From assembly GCA_050117315.1 (NCBI GenBank), contig JASFMY010000076.1, positions 1 to 31,701 of the forward strand: a stretch of 31,701 nt of DNA, given 5' to 3'. Shown here in pieces: positions 17,478 to 24,770 of the stretch (within the stretch, counting starts at the first letter, position 1; every line of letters begins with the position of its first letter). A program made the translations under genes and the position numbers. Below the pieces are notes generated by a model. The model worked only from the letters and a program-made list of their open reading frames with translations. It searched no databases and was not told where the DNA came from. This stretch comes from JANQIV01 sp050117315 (lineage in GTDB: Bacteria; Bacteroidota; Ignavibacteria; Ignavibacteriales; Melioribacteraceae).

Positions 17478-17505
17478 AATATATTATTTTTTTAGGCATT
17501 GTCAA
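17478..17505 (-). promoter_or_regulatory. Possible sigma-70-like promoter of the glnK-amt unit
   Basis: On the minus strand TTGACA (17505-17500) is separated by 16 nt from TATATT (17483-17478), about 65 bp before the glnK start. It resembles a classical -35/-10 pair rather than the TAnnTTTG form seen elsewhere in the window. No clear sigma-54 GG-N10-GC element was found. Confidence 0.4.
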
Positions 17506-17618
17506 GTATCTGACTTATTATATAACACAGAAATGCGGATAATACTAAATAAATTAGCACAAATCGGTCAAATTTCTCGTTTTTTAAATGTTTATCTAGG
17601 TTGACAAAAAATTTTAAA

Positions 17619-17963
17619 TTATAGCTGCGAGGTGAGATTTTTCTTGCTGACTTTAAAATGGCTGCCGTGCCATTTTACACTTTGTTGCTTATCTAACCAA
17701 ATAGCTTGAGGCGATTCATGTTTAATATTGAACTCATCAGCTAAATAATTGCTTAACTGGCTTGCACAGATAACATCAACTTTAGCTAAGATCACATCTT
17801 CATTTTCAATGCTGTTATACCACTCTGTTATAGTCTGTTCTACATCAAAACTTAATGCGCATCTCGTACTGAATTTAAAAATAACGATCTCATTCTTGTT
17901 TAATGATTCACGTCTAAGCTCTTCCCAGCGGGAAAAATCACTTACATGTACTATTGATTTCAT
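17619..17963 (-). CDS. ytxJ: Monothiol bacilliredoxin, YtxJ/BrxC family
   Basis: A 114-aa thioredoxin-fold protein. The single active-site Cys is C35 in IVIFKFSTRCALSFD, and the C-terminal part carries the family signature FNIKHESPQAIWLD followed by KWHGSHFKVS. Members remove bacillithiol from proteins (de-bacillithiolation) in the cytosol. Its presence suggests this organism makes bacillithiol or its N-methyl form, as Chlorobi do; no bacillithiol biosynthesis gene is in this window. It is divergent from the HDOD gene, with about 145 bp between the starts. The start was chosen at the ATG preceding the first beta strand. Confidence 0.88.
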   Translation of the reverse strand: MKSIVHVSDFSRWEELRRESLNKNEIVIFKFSTRCALSFDVEQTITEWYNSIENEDVILAKVDVICASQLSNYLADEFNIKHESPQAIWLDKQQSVKWHGSHFKVSKKNLTSQL

Positions 17964-18108
17964 ATTTCTTTGTTTTTTTGTCCTTTAATAAAATACAATA
18001 GATTTATAAAATCAATTTTTTTCGCAAATCTATTAATAATTGATTATATTTTCCGATAATGTTATAACTGAAAATACGGAAAATATGAAAATAACAAGGA
18101 TTACTGCA

Positions 18109-18981
18109 ATGCAAGACCAAGATATGAAAGCAAAACGAGAGAGAACAGAATTAGTATTGACAAATATCTATAACCTGCCGTCTATGTCGGGACATCTTTT
18201 TGAAATTTCAAAATTGTTGGATGACCCTACGACTAATACACATTCACTTGGAAAAATGATAGGCAAAGACCAGGGAATAGCAACCAAAATTTTATCAATT
18301 GCAAATTCTCCTCTTTACGGTTTACGAAGGAAAGTAACAACCATAGATTTTTCTATTCTTGTAATCGGTTTTTCCGAAATGAAAAAAATTGTTCTTGCTC
18401 TTTCAATGATGGAATCATTTAAGAACAAAACCGATAAATATCTTGACCAAAAAGAATTTTGGCTGCACTCAACGTTAACAGGTTCTGCTTCAAAAAGAAT
18501 TGCAGACGATTTAGGATTTGACTGCGGCGGAGAAGCATTTGTAGCCGGTCTTTTGCACGACCTCGGCATTTCAGTTATCCATAAATATTTTCATTCGGAC
18601 TTTATAGAGATTTATAAAAAAGTAACCGAAGAAGGAAAATCCTTTGTAGAAGCTGAAGTTGAACAGTTGGGCTACACTCATGCCGATATTGGTTATTTCC
18701 TTTGCGACAAATGGAATTTACCCGAAGAATTATGCGATACTATAAGATATCACCAGCAACCTGAAAAATCAGACAAAGCAAAGGTTGTTACTTCTATTGT
18801 CCACCTTGTTGATTATATGACACAGCAATTGAAGAAAGGTAATTTTTACTGGGATGAAAATATTTCAATAAGTGAAAGCGCTTTATCTGTACTTAAGTTA
18901 GGAGATAAAGATGGTTTGAACAAATTTGTTAATAAATATGATGCTTTGTTTGATGATGAAATAAAATCAATTGTTCTTTGA
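18109..18981 (+). CDS. HDOD-domain protein
   Basis: About 290 aa, almost entirely one HDOD domain, an HD-related helical module found in bacterial signalling proteins. Key segments are NIYNLPSMSGHLFEISKLLD, GKDQGIATKILSIANSPLYG, VIGFSEMKKIVLALSM, GLLHDLGISVIHKYF and IRYHQQPEKSDKAKVV. It has no receiver, GGDEF or EAL domain, so it is a stand-alone form. Biochemical activity is generally unknown, and roles in stress and surface behaviour have been reported for relatives. The frame is open back to 18040, but the ATG at 18109 has AAGGA 8 nt upstream; the ATG at 18085 is the alternative. It converges on gldC with only 10 nt between the stops. Confidence 0.88.
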   Translation: MQDQDMKAKRERTELVLTNIYNLPSMSGHLFEISKLLDDPTTNTHSLGKMIGKDQGIATKILSIANSPLYGLRRKVTTIDFSILVIGFSEMKKIVLALSMMESFKNKTDKYLDQKEFWLHSTLTGSASKRIADDLGFDCGGEAFVAGLLHDLGISVIHKYFHSDFIEIYKKVTEEGKSFVEAEVEQLGYTHADIGYFLCDKWNLPEELCDTIRYHQQPEKSDKAKVVTSIVHLVDYMTQQLKKGNFYWDENISISESALSVLKLGDKDGLNKFVNKYDALFDDEIKSIVL

Positions 18982-18997
18982 TTTTATTTCATCAAAG
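18976..18997. terminator. Possible shared hairpin between convergent genes
   Basis: CTTTGAT (18976-18982) pairs with ATCAAAG (18991-18997) around an 8-nt loop. It spans the stop codons of both the HDOD gene and gldC. No clear U-tract follows on either strand, so function as a terminator is uncertain. Confidence 0.3.
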
Positions 18998-19321
18998 GAT
19001 TTTCAGCCTTTCTCCAAAATCATTGGCAAATTTTCTTATCATGTCGGCAACTTCTTTGTTCCTGGAAGATGACTCAAAGGTATCAGCCATTTTCATAAAT
19101 GTCTGGAAATAATGATATTCCATATCGTTAATAAGCATTTTATCAGTCCATAAATCAATGCTCAGTGTCGACTTCTCTTTGCTATCCCATATAGAAATTA
19201 AAATAGCCTCTGCTGATTTATTACTATCCTTTTCAGCGTCTGTTGCATCCCACTTAATCTCAACGGGAAAATTGTTTTCATTCAGTTTTATATTAAATTC
19301 TATTTTTGCATCTTTATTCAT
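18992..19321 (-). CDS. gldC: Gliding-motility-associated protein GldC
   Basis: A 109-aa cytosolic protein. The family pattern is clear: an N-terminal beta segment KIEFNIKLNENNFPVEIKWD, then ILISIWDSKEKSTLSIDLWT, then YHYFQTFMKMADTFESSSRN and a terminal helix KFANDFGERL. GldC is conserved across Bacteroidota, including non-gliding species, and its role is not settled, so gliding should not be inferred from it alone. The frame extends upstream from a TTG, but the ATG at 19321 gives the usual length and the conserved start. It is divergent from the symporter gene (71 bp between the starts). Confidence 0.9.
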   Translation of the reverse strand: MNKDAKIEFNIKLNENNFPVEIKWDATDAEKDSNKSAEAILISIWDSKEKSTLSIDLWTDKMLINDMEYHYFQTFMKMADTFESSSRNKEVADMIRKFANDFGERLKIL

Positions 19322-19392
19322 TTTATTTCCCGGTAGTTTTTGCTTTAACAAAAAAAATAAATCTTCTCTAAAATAATAATTAGTTAAATATT

Positions 19393-20712
19393 ATGAGCAT
19401 TTTTTCTATTATAAAATCAACGGCCGATTTCCTTTGGGGTCCGCAAATGCTTCTCTTTATTCTCGGCAGCGGAATTTATTTCTCGATAAGGCTTAAGGGT
19501 ATCCAGTTTCTAAAATTCAAAAAAGCAATTAAAGCAATTTTAGGCTCGGTTAAATCCAAAGGAGACGGCAATATATCCCCGTACCAGGCTTTAATGTCGG
19601 CATTGTCGGGAATAGTTGGTAACGGGAACATTGCAGGAGTGGCAACGGCAATAGTAATCGGTGGTCCGGGTGCCGTTTTCTGGATGTGGATTTCCGCTTT
19701 GATTTTAATGGCTACAATGTATGCCGAATCTTTACTTGGATTTAAGTACAGAGAAAAAGATAAAGACGGTACGTACATTGGCGGGCCCATGGTTTACATC
19801 TTAAAAGGAAAAAACTGGAAATGGCTCGCTTATGCCTTTGCTTTTGCAATGGCAGTTAAAACACTTATTGCCACTACATCGATTCAATCAAATTCAATGT
19901 CCATTATTCTTAATGACCAATTTGGGATTCCACAAATACTTTCCTGTATTGTAATTGCTTTGCTTACCTGGATTGTTATTGTAGGAGGATTAAAAAAGAT
20001 TGCAGTAACTGCCCAGTTCCTTTCCCCTATTATGACTTTAATTTATTTATCCGCTGGCTTGATAATTTTAATAATTAACTACGACCAGCTCTTAAACGTA
20101 TTCAACTTAATAATATCATCTGCTTTCACGGAACATAGTGCAAGCGGCGGGTTTGCCGGTGCCACGGTTTTGATGGCCTTGAGATACGGCGCAGCCCGAG
20201 GGGCATACAGTAACGAGGCCGGGACAGGATCGGTAGCAATTATGCATGCAACTGCTAAATCCGACAATCCTGTAAGGCAATCGCTAATATCAATGATGGG
20301 TGTTTTCATCGATACAATAATTGTCTGCTCCATTACTGCATTTGTAATTTTGATATCGGGGAATTGGACATCGGGATTAAACAGTACGGCATTGGCTTCA
20401 GGAAGTTTTAATGAATTATTAGTCTACGGAAATTGGGTTGTATTGGGATCATCATTGCTGTTCGGATACTCAACATTAATTACCTGGTGCTTTTACGGCG
20501 AGCAATGTGCCGCATTTATGCTGGGAGACAACATAAAAAAATATTACAGGTGGGCATTCACATTTGCAATTTTAATCGGCGCTTTAAGTAATGCAGAAAA
20601 TATCTGGAGCTTGGGCGACCTGTTGAACGGATTGACTGTAATTATTAACCTCATCGGAATTATTGCGCTTGGCCCAATAGTGATAAAAACTACTCTAAAT
20701 TATCGTGATTGA
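19393..20712 (+). CDS. Sodium:alanine symporter family (AGCS) amino-acid transporter
   Basis: A 439-aa inner-membrane carrier with about 10-11 transmembrane helices that brings in a small neutral amino acid, probably alanine or glycine, together with Na+. Family signatures are ALMSALSGIVGNGNIAGVAT (about 66-85), IVIGGPGAVFWMWISALILM and EAGTGSVAIMHATAKSDNPV. Length is typical. It stands alone between gldC (divergent) and the cysteine-desulfurase-like gene. Exact substrate cannot be told from sequence. A weak hairpin GAAAAC...GTTTTC at 20711-20734, followed by a T-rich stretch, may end its transcript. Confidence 0.92.
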   Translation: MSIFSIIKSTADFLWGPQMLLFILGSGIYFSIRLKGIQFLKFKKAIKAILGSVKSKGDGNISPYQALMSALSGIVGNGNIAGVATAIVIGGPGAVFWMWISALILMATMYAESLLGFKYREKDKDGTYIGGPMVYILKGKNWKWLAYAFAFAMAVKTLIATTSIQSNSMSIILNDQFGIPQILSCIVIALLTWIVIVGGLKKIAVTAQFLSPIMTLIYLSAGLIILIINYDQLLNVFNLIISSAFTEHSASGGFAGATVLMALRYGAARGAYSNEAGTGSVAIMHATAKSDNPVRQSLISMMGVFIDTIIVCSITAFVILISGNWTSGLNSTALASGSFNELLVYGNWVVLGSSLLFGYSTLITWCFYGEQCAAFMLGDNIKKYYRWAFTFAILIGALSNAENIWSLGDLLNGLTVIINLIGIIALGPIVIKTTLNYRD

Positions 20713-20864
20713 AAACATTATGAAAATAGTTTTCGTTTCCTTTTTGTCAATCTCGTATTTTAGAATTTCCTTCCCGGTGTTGTTGAGCAAGATATGCTTT
20801 ATTGAATGATTTTAAATTACAGCCTTATTTTTGAAAATAAAATACTATTTATCTCGTACAAATA

Positions 20865-20895
20865 TTGATAAGTAATTAAGATGATGTTATCTTTG
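20865..20895 (+). promoter_or_regulatory. Bacteroidota-type promoter of the class-V aminotransferase gene
   Basis: TTG at 20865-20867, a 20-nt spacer and TATCTTTG at 20888-20895 match the TTG / TAnnTTTG promoter of the primary sigma factor in Bacteroidota. The -7 octamer is identical to that of the trp operon promoter in this window. The start codon at 20928 lies about 30 nt past the predicted transcription start. Confidence 0.6.
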
Positions 20896-20927
20896 TTTTT
20901 TCAATTTTGGATATGTGAGAAAACTTT

Positions 20928-22397
20928 ATGAGTAAACGGGAAAGTTACTTTACTGAGTTTAGAAAAAATATAATAGGAATAGATCAAGAATTTGAATCAC
21001 CTTACGGAACTAAAAAAATCGTATATGCCGACTGGGTAGCAAGCGGCAGATTATATAAACCTATTGAAGAAAAAATAATTAATCATTTTGGGCCTTATAT
21101 AGGCAACACTCACACCGAGACCTGCATTACCGGCACAACAATGACACAGGCTTACCATGAAGCACAGAAGATCATAAAAAAACATGTTAATGCCGGGCCG
21201 GATGATGTTATAATTACGGCCGGGTCGGGAATGACTACAGTAGTTAACAAACTGCAAAGAATTCTCGGCCTAAAAGTACCGGAACAGTTAAAAGATTTTA
21301 TAAAATTTAAAAGAGAAGAAAAGCCCGTTGTATTTATCTCTCACATGGAACATCATTCAAACCATACTTCCTGGCTGGAAACACTTGCAGATGTTGTAAT
21401 TATCGAACCCGATGAATACGGCCTTGTAAACTATGAATCACTGGAACACACTTTAGGACTTTATAAAGACAGAATTATAAAAATAGGTTCGTTTACTGCA
21501 TGCTCAAACGTAACGGGAATAGAAACAAATTACCACAAACTCGCAAAAATTATGCACCGTTACGGAGGCATTTGTTTTATTGACTTTGCTGCTTCCGCAC
21601 CTTATGTGAATATCAACATACACCCGGAAGACCCCGAAGAAAAGCTTGACGCAATTTTCTTCTCCCCGCATAAATTCCTCGGCGGACCCGGAACTTCAGG
21701 TGTACTAATTTTCGATTCAAAACTTTATAAAAGAAGCGTACCGGATCATCCCGGCGGGGGCACTGTTGATTGGACAAACCCCTGGGGCAAACATAAATTT
21801 GTAAACAATATTGAAGCCCGTGAAGACGGAGGTACTCCCGGTTTTCTACAAGCAATTAAAAGTGCGCTCAGCATAAAACTGAAAGAAGAAATGGGAGTTG
21901 AAAACATTCTTGCCCGCGAAAAAGAGTTGTTAAAAATTACTTTTGAGGAGTTTGAAAAAATACCGGAAATACATTTACTCGCAAATGAATCACGAGAAAG
22001 ACTCGGAATAATTTCATTTTATACCGAAGATATTCACTACAATTTACTGGTAAAATTATTAAACGATAAATTTGGCTTACAGGTAAGAGGCGGCTGTTCC
22101 TGTGCAGGTACTTACGGGCATTATTTGCTGCACGTTGACCCCACTCGTTCAAAACGAATTACGGATAAAATAAACGAAGGCGACCTCTCGGAAAAACCCG
22201 GCTGGGTAAGGTTTTCACTGCACCCAACGATGGCCAACGACGAATTGTATTATTGTTTAAATGCATTCAAGGAAGTGACTCAGAATTCCAAAGAATGGCG
22301 AGAGGATTATATTTATTCAAATAAAACGAATGAATACACGCATAAAAATTCTATTTCATCTATAATTGATAATAAATGGTTTGAAATATCAAGTTAA
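20928..22397 (+). CDS. Cysteine-desulfurase-like class-V aminotransferase
   Basis: A PLP enzyme of 489 aa, fold type I, related to SufS/CsdA but longer and divergent. The cofactor lysine is K249 (FFSPHKFLGGPGTSGVL), D219 contacts the PLP ring nitrogen (CFIDFAASAP), and H142 in SHMEHHSNH is the ring-stacking position. C390 and C392 (VRGGCSCAGTYG) lie where SufS has its persulfide-forming Cys. That supports a desulfurase or selenocysteine-lyase-like activity, but the two-Cys GGCSCAG loop and the length mark a distinct subfamily of uncertain substrate. No suf or isc genes are adjacent, so a role in general Fe-S assembly is not supported by context. It has its own TAnnTTTG promoter. Confidence 0.85.
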   Translation: MSKRESYFTEFRKNIIGIDQEFESPYGTKKIVYADWVASGRLYKPIEEKIINHFGPYIGNTHTETCITGTTMTQAYHEAQKIIKKHVNAGPDDVIITAGSGMTTVVNKLQRILGLKVPEQLKDFIKFKREEKPVVFISHMEHHSNHTSWLETLADVVIIEPDEYGLVNYESLEHTLGLYKDRIIKIGSFTACSNVTGIETNYHKLAKIMHRYGGICFIDFAASAPYVNINIHPEDPEEKLDAIFFSPHKFLGGPGTSGVLIFDSKLYKRSVPDHPGGGTVDWTNPWGKHKFVNNIEAREDGGTPGFLQAIKSALSIKLKEEMGVENILAREKELLKITFEEFEKIPEIHLLANESRERLGIISFYTEDIHYNLLVKLLNDKFGLQVRGGCSCAGTYGHYLLHVDPTRSKRITDKINEGDLSEKPGWVRFSLHPTMANDELYYCLNAFKEVTQNSKEWREDYIYSNKTNEYTHKNSISSIIDNKWFEISS

Positions 22398-22428
22398 TTT
22401 TAGTATTTCATTTGGATTGAAAATTCTA

Positions 22429-22707
22429 TTAATCATTATTCACTTGTTTTAATAGTTTGTCATAATCCGAATGAGAGCCCACCCAGAACCAAATTATCTT
22501 TGCATTTTCTAAGATGCCTACTGCTCTATAATCTTTAGTTATTCGGACTGAATAAATTGGAAGGCTTGAATGTACTCTTTTGAAATGTATACTCGGGTAC
22601 CAAGGATCATTTAGAAAAAGCGTATACACTTCCTTTGCTTTTTTCTTAACATCTGCTGGTAATGCTTTATAACAGTCCCAAAACTTAACAGTTGTTTTAG
22701 ATTTCAT
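22429..22707 (-). CDS. RelE/ParE-family toxin of a type II toxin-antitoxin pair
   Basis: A 92-aa basic protein with the RelE/ParE fold pattern: two N-terminal helices (FWDCYKALPADVKKKAKEVY), then a beta sheet with SIHFKRV, IYSVRITKDYRAVGILE and KIIWFWVGSHSDYDKLL. RelE-type members cut mRNA at the ribosome and ParE-type members poison gyrase; which applies is not clear. Its ATG overlaps the stop of the upstream gene by 4 nt, the classic antitoxin-toxin arrangement. Confidence 0.82.
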   Translation of the reverse strand: MKSKTTVKFWDCYKALPADVKKKAKEVYTLFLNDPWYPSIHFKRVHSSLPIYSVRITKDYRAVGILENAKIIWFWVGSHSDYDKLLKQVNND

Positions 22708-22922
22708 AGCTTATTAACATCCAAGGCTTTGGTTTTTCCCTGTTCTTCTTCTTTTAATGCCTCACCTGCCATTTGAGACAGTACATCTTCAGATTCTGCA
22801 AATAATTCATTCCATTTCTTATCGGATTCAATTTCATCAAGCAACCATCTTGCCAGTGCATTCTGTTCTACATCCGGCAATTTCGATGCTTCCGAAAATG
22901 CTTTCTCTAACATGGTAGTCAT
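22704..22922 (-). CDS. Antitoxin partner of the RelE/ParE-type toxin
   Basis: A 72-aa acidic protein predicted to be helical (EKAFSEASKLPDVEQNALAR, then WLLDEIESDKKWNELFAESE). Small proteins of this pattern regularly precede RelE/ParE-like toxins in cyanobacteria and Bacteroidota, and are presumed to bind and neutralise them. No obvious DNA-binding motif is seen, so autoregulation is not certain. The ATG at 22922 is used; a second ATG at 22913 is possible. Confidence 0.75.
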   Translation of the reverse strand: MTTMLEKAFSEASKLPDVEQNALARWLLDEIESDKKWNELFAESEDVLSQMAGEALKEEEQGKTKALDVNKL

Positions 22923-23075
22923 GGTGTTTACCCTGTTTATTTCTTTGCTAACTTGCTGTTAATTTACAGAATTTAATTTTCAATTTCAGTTCAATTGGTA
23001 AACTATTTTTTGAGAAAAATGATATTCAAAATTACATGTGATAACAAATCAATTTTCCAAGTATATCTTAATTAT

Positions 23076-23093
23076 ATTTTTGTTAACAAAAAT
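23076..23093. promoter_or_regulatory. 18-bp palindrome upstream of the trp promoter
   Basis: ATTTTTGTT directly followed by AACAAAAAT is a perfect 18-bp dyad ending 7 bp before the -33 TTG. That is a typical place for a regulator to bind. A trp repressor or activator is a guess, and AT-rich palindromes can occur by chance. Confidence 0.4.
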
Positions 23094-23100
23094 TATTCAC

Positions 23101-23132
23101 TTGACATAATTATCAACTTATAACTATCTTTG
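23101..23132 (+). promoter_or_regulatory. Promoter of the trp operon (TTG-N21-TATCTTTG)
   Basis: TTG at 23101-23103, a 21-nt spacer and TATCTTTG at 23125-23132 fit the Bacteroidota consensus. If the octamer is centred at -7, transcription starts near 23135-23137, only a few bases before the leader ATG at 23139. The 375-bp gap from the antitoxin gene to trpE is therefore fully occupied by the palindrome, this promoter and the attenuator. Confidence 0.7.
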
Positions 23133-23138
23133 CATCCA

Positions 23139-23219
23139 ATGAAAATCGAAAACAAAACATATCATTTTAATTTCTTCTGGTGGTGGCAAAATCTATATTC
23201 CGGTAGCTCCGTGTTCTAA
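23139..23219 (+). CDS. trpL: trp operon leader peptide with three consecutive Trp codons
   Basis: A 26-codon open frame, ATG to TAA, too short for routine gene calling. Codons 14-16 are TGG TGG TGG (23178-23186), preceded by two Phe codons. It is immediately followed by a terminator and then trpE. Tandem codons for the end product in a short frame in front of a terminator are the hallmark of ribosome-mediated attenuation: stalling at the Trp codons when charged tRNA-Trp is scarce decides which RNA helix forms. The last codons (GTG TTC TAA) themselves form one arm of the antiterminator. No Shine-Dalgarno sequence fits between the predicted transcription start and the ATG, so translation is probably leaderless. 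Confidence 0.88.
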   Translation: MKIENKTYHFNFFWWWQNLYSGSSVF

Positions 23220-23279
23220 GGTGATATGAAATAATAAAATTTGAAAACCCCTCTTAGTAAACACTGAGAGGGGTTTTTT
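23211..23279 (+). terminator. trp attenuator: mutually exclusive antiterminator and terminator
   Basis: Terminator: CCCCTCTTAGT (23248-23258) pairs with ACTGAGAGGGG (23263-23273), 11 bp with one G-U, loop AAAC; flanking A (23244-23247) and T (23274-23279) runs extend it and give the U-tract. Antiterminator: GTGTT (23211-23215) pairs with AACAC (23260-23264), then CTAAGG (23216-23221) pairs with TCTTAG (23252-23257), 11 bp with a 2-nt bulge at 23258-23259. The two helices share bases 23252-23258, so only one can form. A ribosome finishing the leader at 23219 would cover the antiterminator arm and favour termination; one stalled at 23178-23186 would leave it free. Confidence 0.85.
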
Positions 23280-23297
23280 GTTATATGAGGTTCTAAA

Positions 23298-24770
23298 ATG
23301 GATTTTGAAAAATTCAGTCAGTTATCAAAAGATTACAACATAATCCCGATAAGCAAAACTATTACAGCAGACTTGCTTACTCCTGTTCTGGCTTATTTAA
23401 GAATCAGAGATGAAAACTCTTTCTGCTTTTTATTGGAGTCTGTTGAAGGTATCGGAAACCTGGCAAGGTATTCTTTTATCGGGAAAAATCCGTTTAAGAC
23501 AATTTATAATTATGCAAATGAACTGGTGATTGAAAACGGTGAAAAAACAAAAGCCCAGAAGAACATATTTGATTATTTGCAGGAAGACATAAAAAATTAC
23601 AAAGTCGCACCTGTTGAAGGTATCCCAAATTTTTCCGGCGGATTGGTTGGATACATAGGGTTTGAGAACATAAGCCTTGTTGAAAATGTTATTCAGTTCG
23701 ATAAAGAAAAGGAAATAGATATCCCGGATTCTATATTAGGCTACTTTGAAATTATATTAGCTTTCGACCACTATAAGCACCAAATCAACATTATATGTAA
23801 CACACAAATTAATAATGAAAACAATTTAGAAGAGATTTATAATTCCGCCCTCAAAAAAATCTCCGGTGTTATTGATGAAATAAAAAGCCCGTCAAAATTA
23901 GATAAAGAATTTACAATAGAAAAATTTTCAGATAACCCGGACAAAAAAGAATTTCACTCTGAAATTGAAGCCGCTAAAAATAATATCTTTGAAGGTGACG
24001 TTTTTCAACTGGTGCTGTCAAGAAGATTTCACGCAAGTTACACAGGCGATTTAATCAACGTTTATAGAGCTTTGCGGATTATCAACCCCTCGCCCCACAT
24101 GTATTTTATGGAATTTGGAGACGGCTTTTCAATCATCGGGACCTCGCCTGAAGACCTGGTAACGGTTTATAATAGAAGAGCAACAATACTCCCAATTGCC
24201 GGAACAAGAAGACGCGGCAAAACCGATGAAGAAGATTTGGAACTTGAAAAAGAATTGTTGAATGATCCGAAGGAACTAGCCGAACACGTTATGCTGGTTG
24301 ACCTCGCACGAAACGACCTTGGACGAGTTGCCGAAGTAGACACGGTTAAAGTTATCAAAGATAAAATCATAAGCCGTTTCTCTCACGTTATGCACATTGT
24401 CTCCGAAGTAGAAGGCGAGCTTCAGGGAGATAAAGATTCCATTGATGCTTTTAAAGTTGCCTTCCCGGCCGGAACTTTAACAGGCGCGCCAAAGATAAGA
24501 GCAATACAATTAATAAATGATTACGAAAAGGTTAGAAGAAGCTTTTACGGCGGCGCGGTCGGCTACATTGATTTTAAAGGCAATCTCGACATGTGTATAG
24601 CTATACGTTCAATGTTTGCAAAAGATAATAAAGTTTACTGGCAGGCAGGCGCCGGCATTGTTGCCGACAGTAAACCGGAACTGGAATTAAAAGAAATTCA
24701 TAATAAATCGGCCGTACTTGTAAGCGCTTTAAAATATGCGGAGAAAATAAATGAAAATATTGCTGATTGA
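23298..24770 (+). CDS. trpE: Anthranilate synthase component I
   Basis: Converts chorismate to anthranilate using ammonia from TrpG; first committed step of tryptophan synthesis. It has 490 aa, as usual. The N-terminal domain keeps the LLES motif (45-48, SFCFLLESVEGIG) that binds tryptophan in feedback-inhibited enzymes. The chorismate-binding domain shows PIAGTRRRGKTDEED, HVMLVDLARNDLGRV and AFPAGTLTGAPKIRAIQLI. The ATG is 18 nt past the attenuator terminator with GAGG 7 nt upstream. It overlaps trpG by 20 nt, so the two subunits are translationally coupled. Confidence 0.97.
   Translation: MDFEKFSQLSKDYNIIPISKTITADLLTPVLAYLRIRDENSFCFLLESVEGIGNLARYSFIGKNPFKTIYNYANELVIENGEKTKAQKNIFDYLQEDIKNYKVAPVEGIPNFSGGLVGYIGFENISLVENVIQFDKEKEIDIPDSILGYFEIILAFDHYKHQINIICNTQINNENNLEEIYNSALKKISGVIDEIKSPSKLDKEFTIEKFSDNPDKKEFHSEIEAAKNNIFEGDVFQLVLSRRFHASYTGDLINVYRALRIINPSPHMYFMEFGDGFSIIGTSPEDLVTVYNRRATILPIAGTRRRGKTDEEDLELEKELLNDPKELAEHVMLVDLARNDLGRVAEVDTVKVIKDKIISRFSHVMHIVSEVEGELQGDKDSIDAFKVAFPAGTLTGAPKIRAIQLINDYEKVRRSFYGGAVGYIDFKGNLDMCIAIRSMFAKDNKVYWQAGAGIVADSKPELELKEIHNKSAVLVSALKYAEKINENIAD

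Noticed and set aside
17412..17520. Sigma-54 promoter before glnK
   Set aside because: No GG-N10-GC element with correct spacing; a -35/-10 pair is seen instead.
23139..23297. T-box riboswitch or TRAP-type control of the trp operon
   Set aside because: No T-box bulge sequence and no series of NAG triplets; a translated leader with three Trp codons and competing helices fits better.
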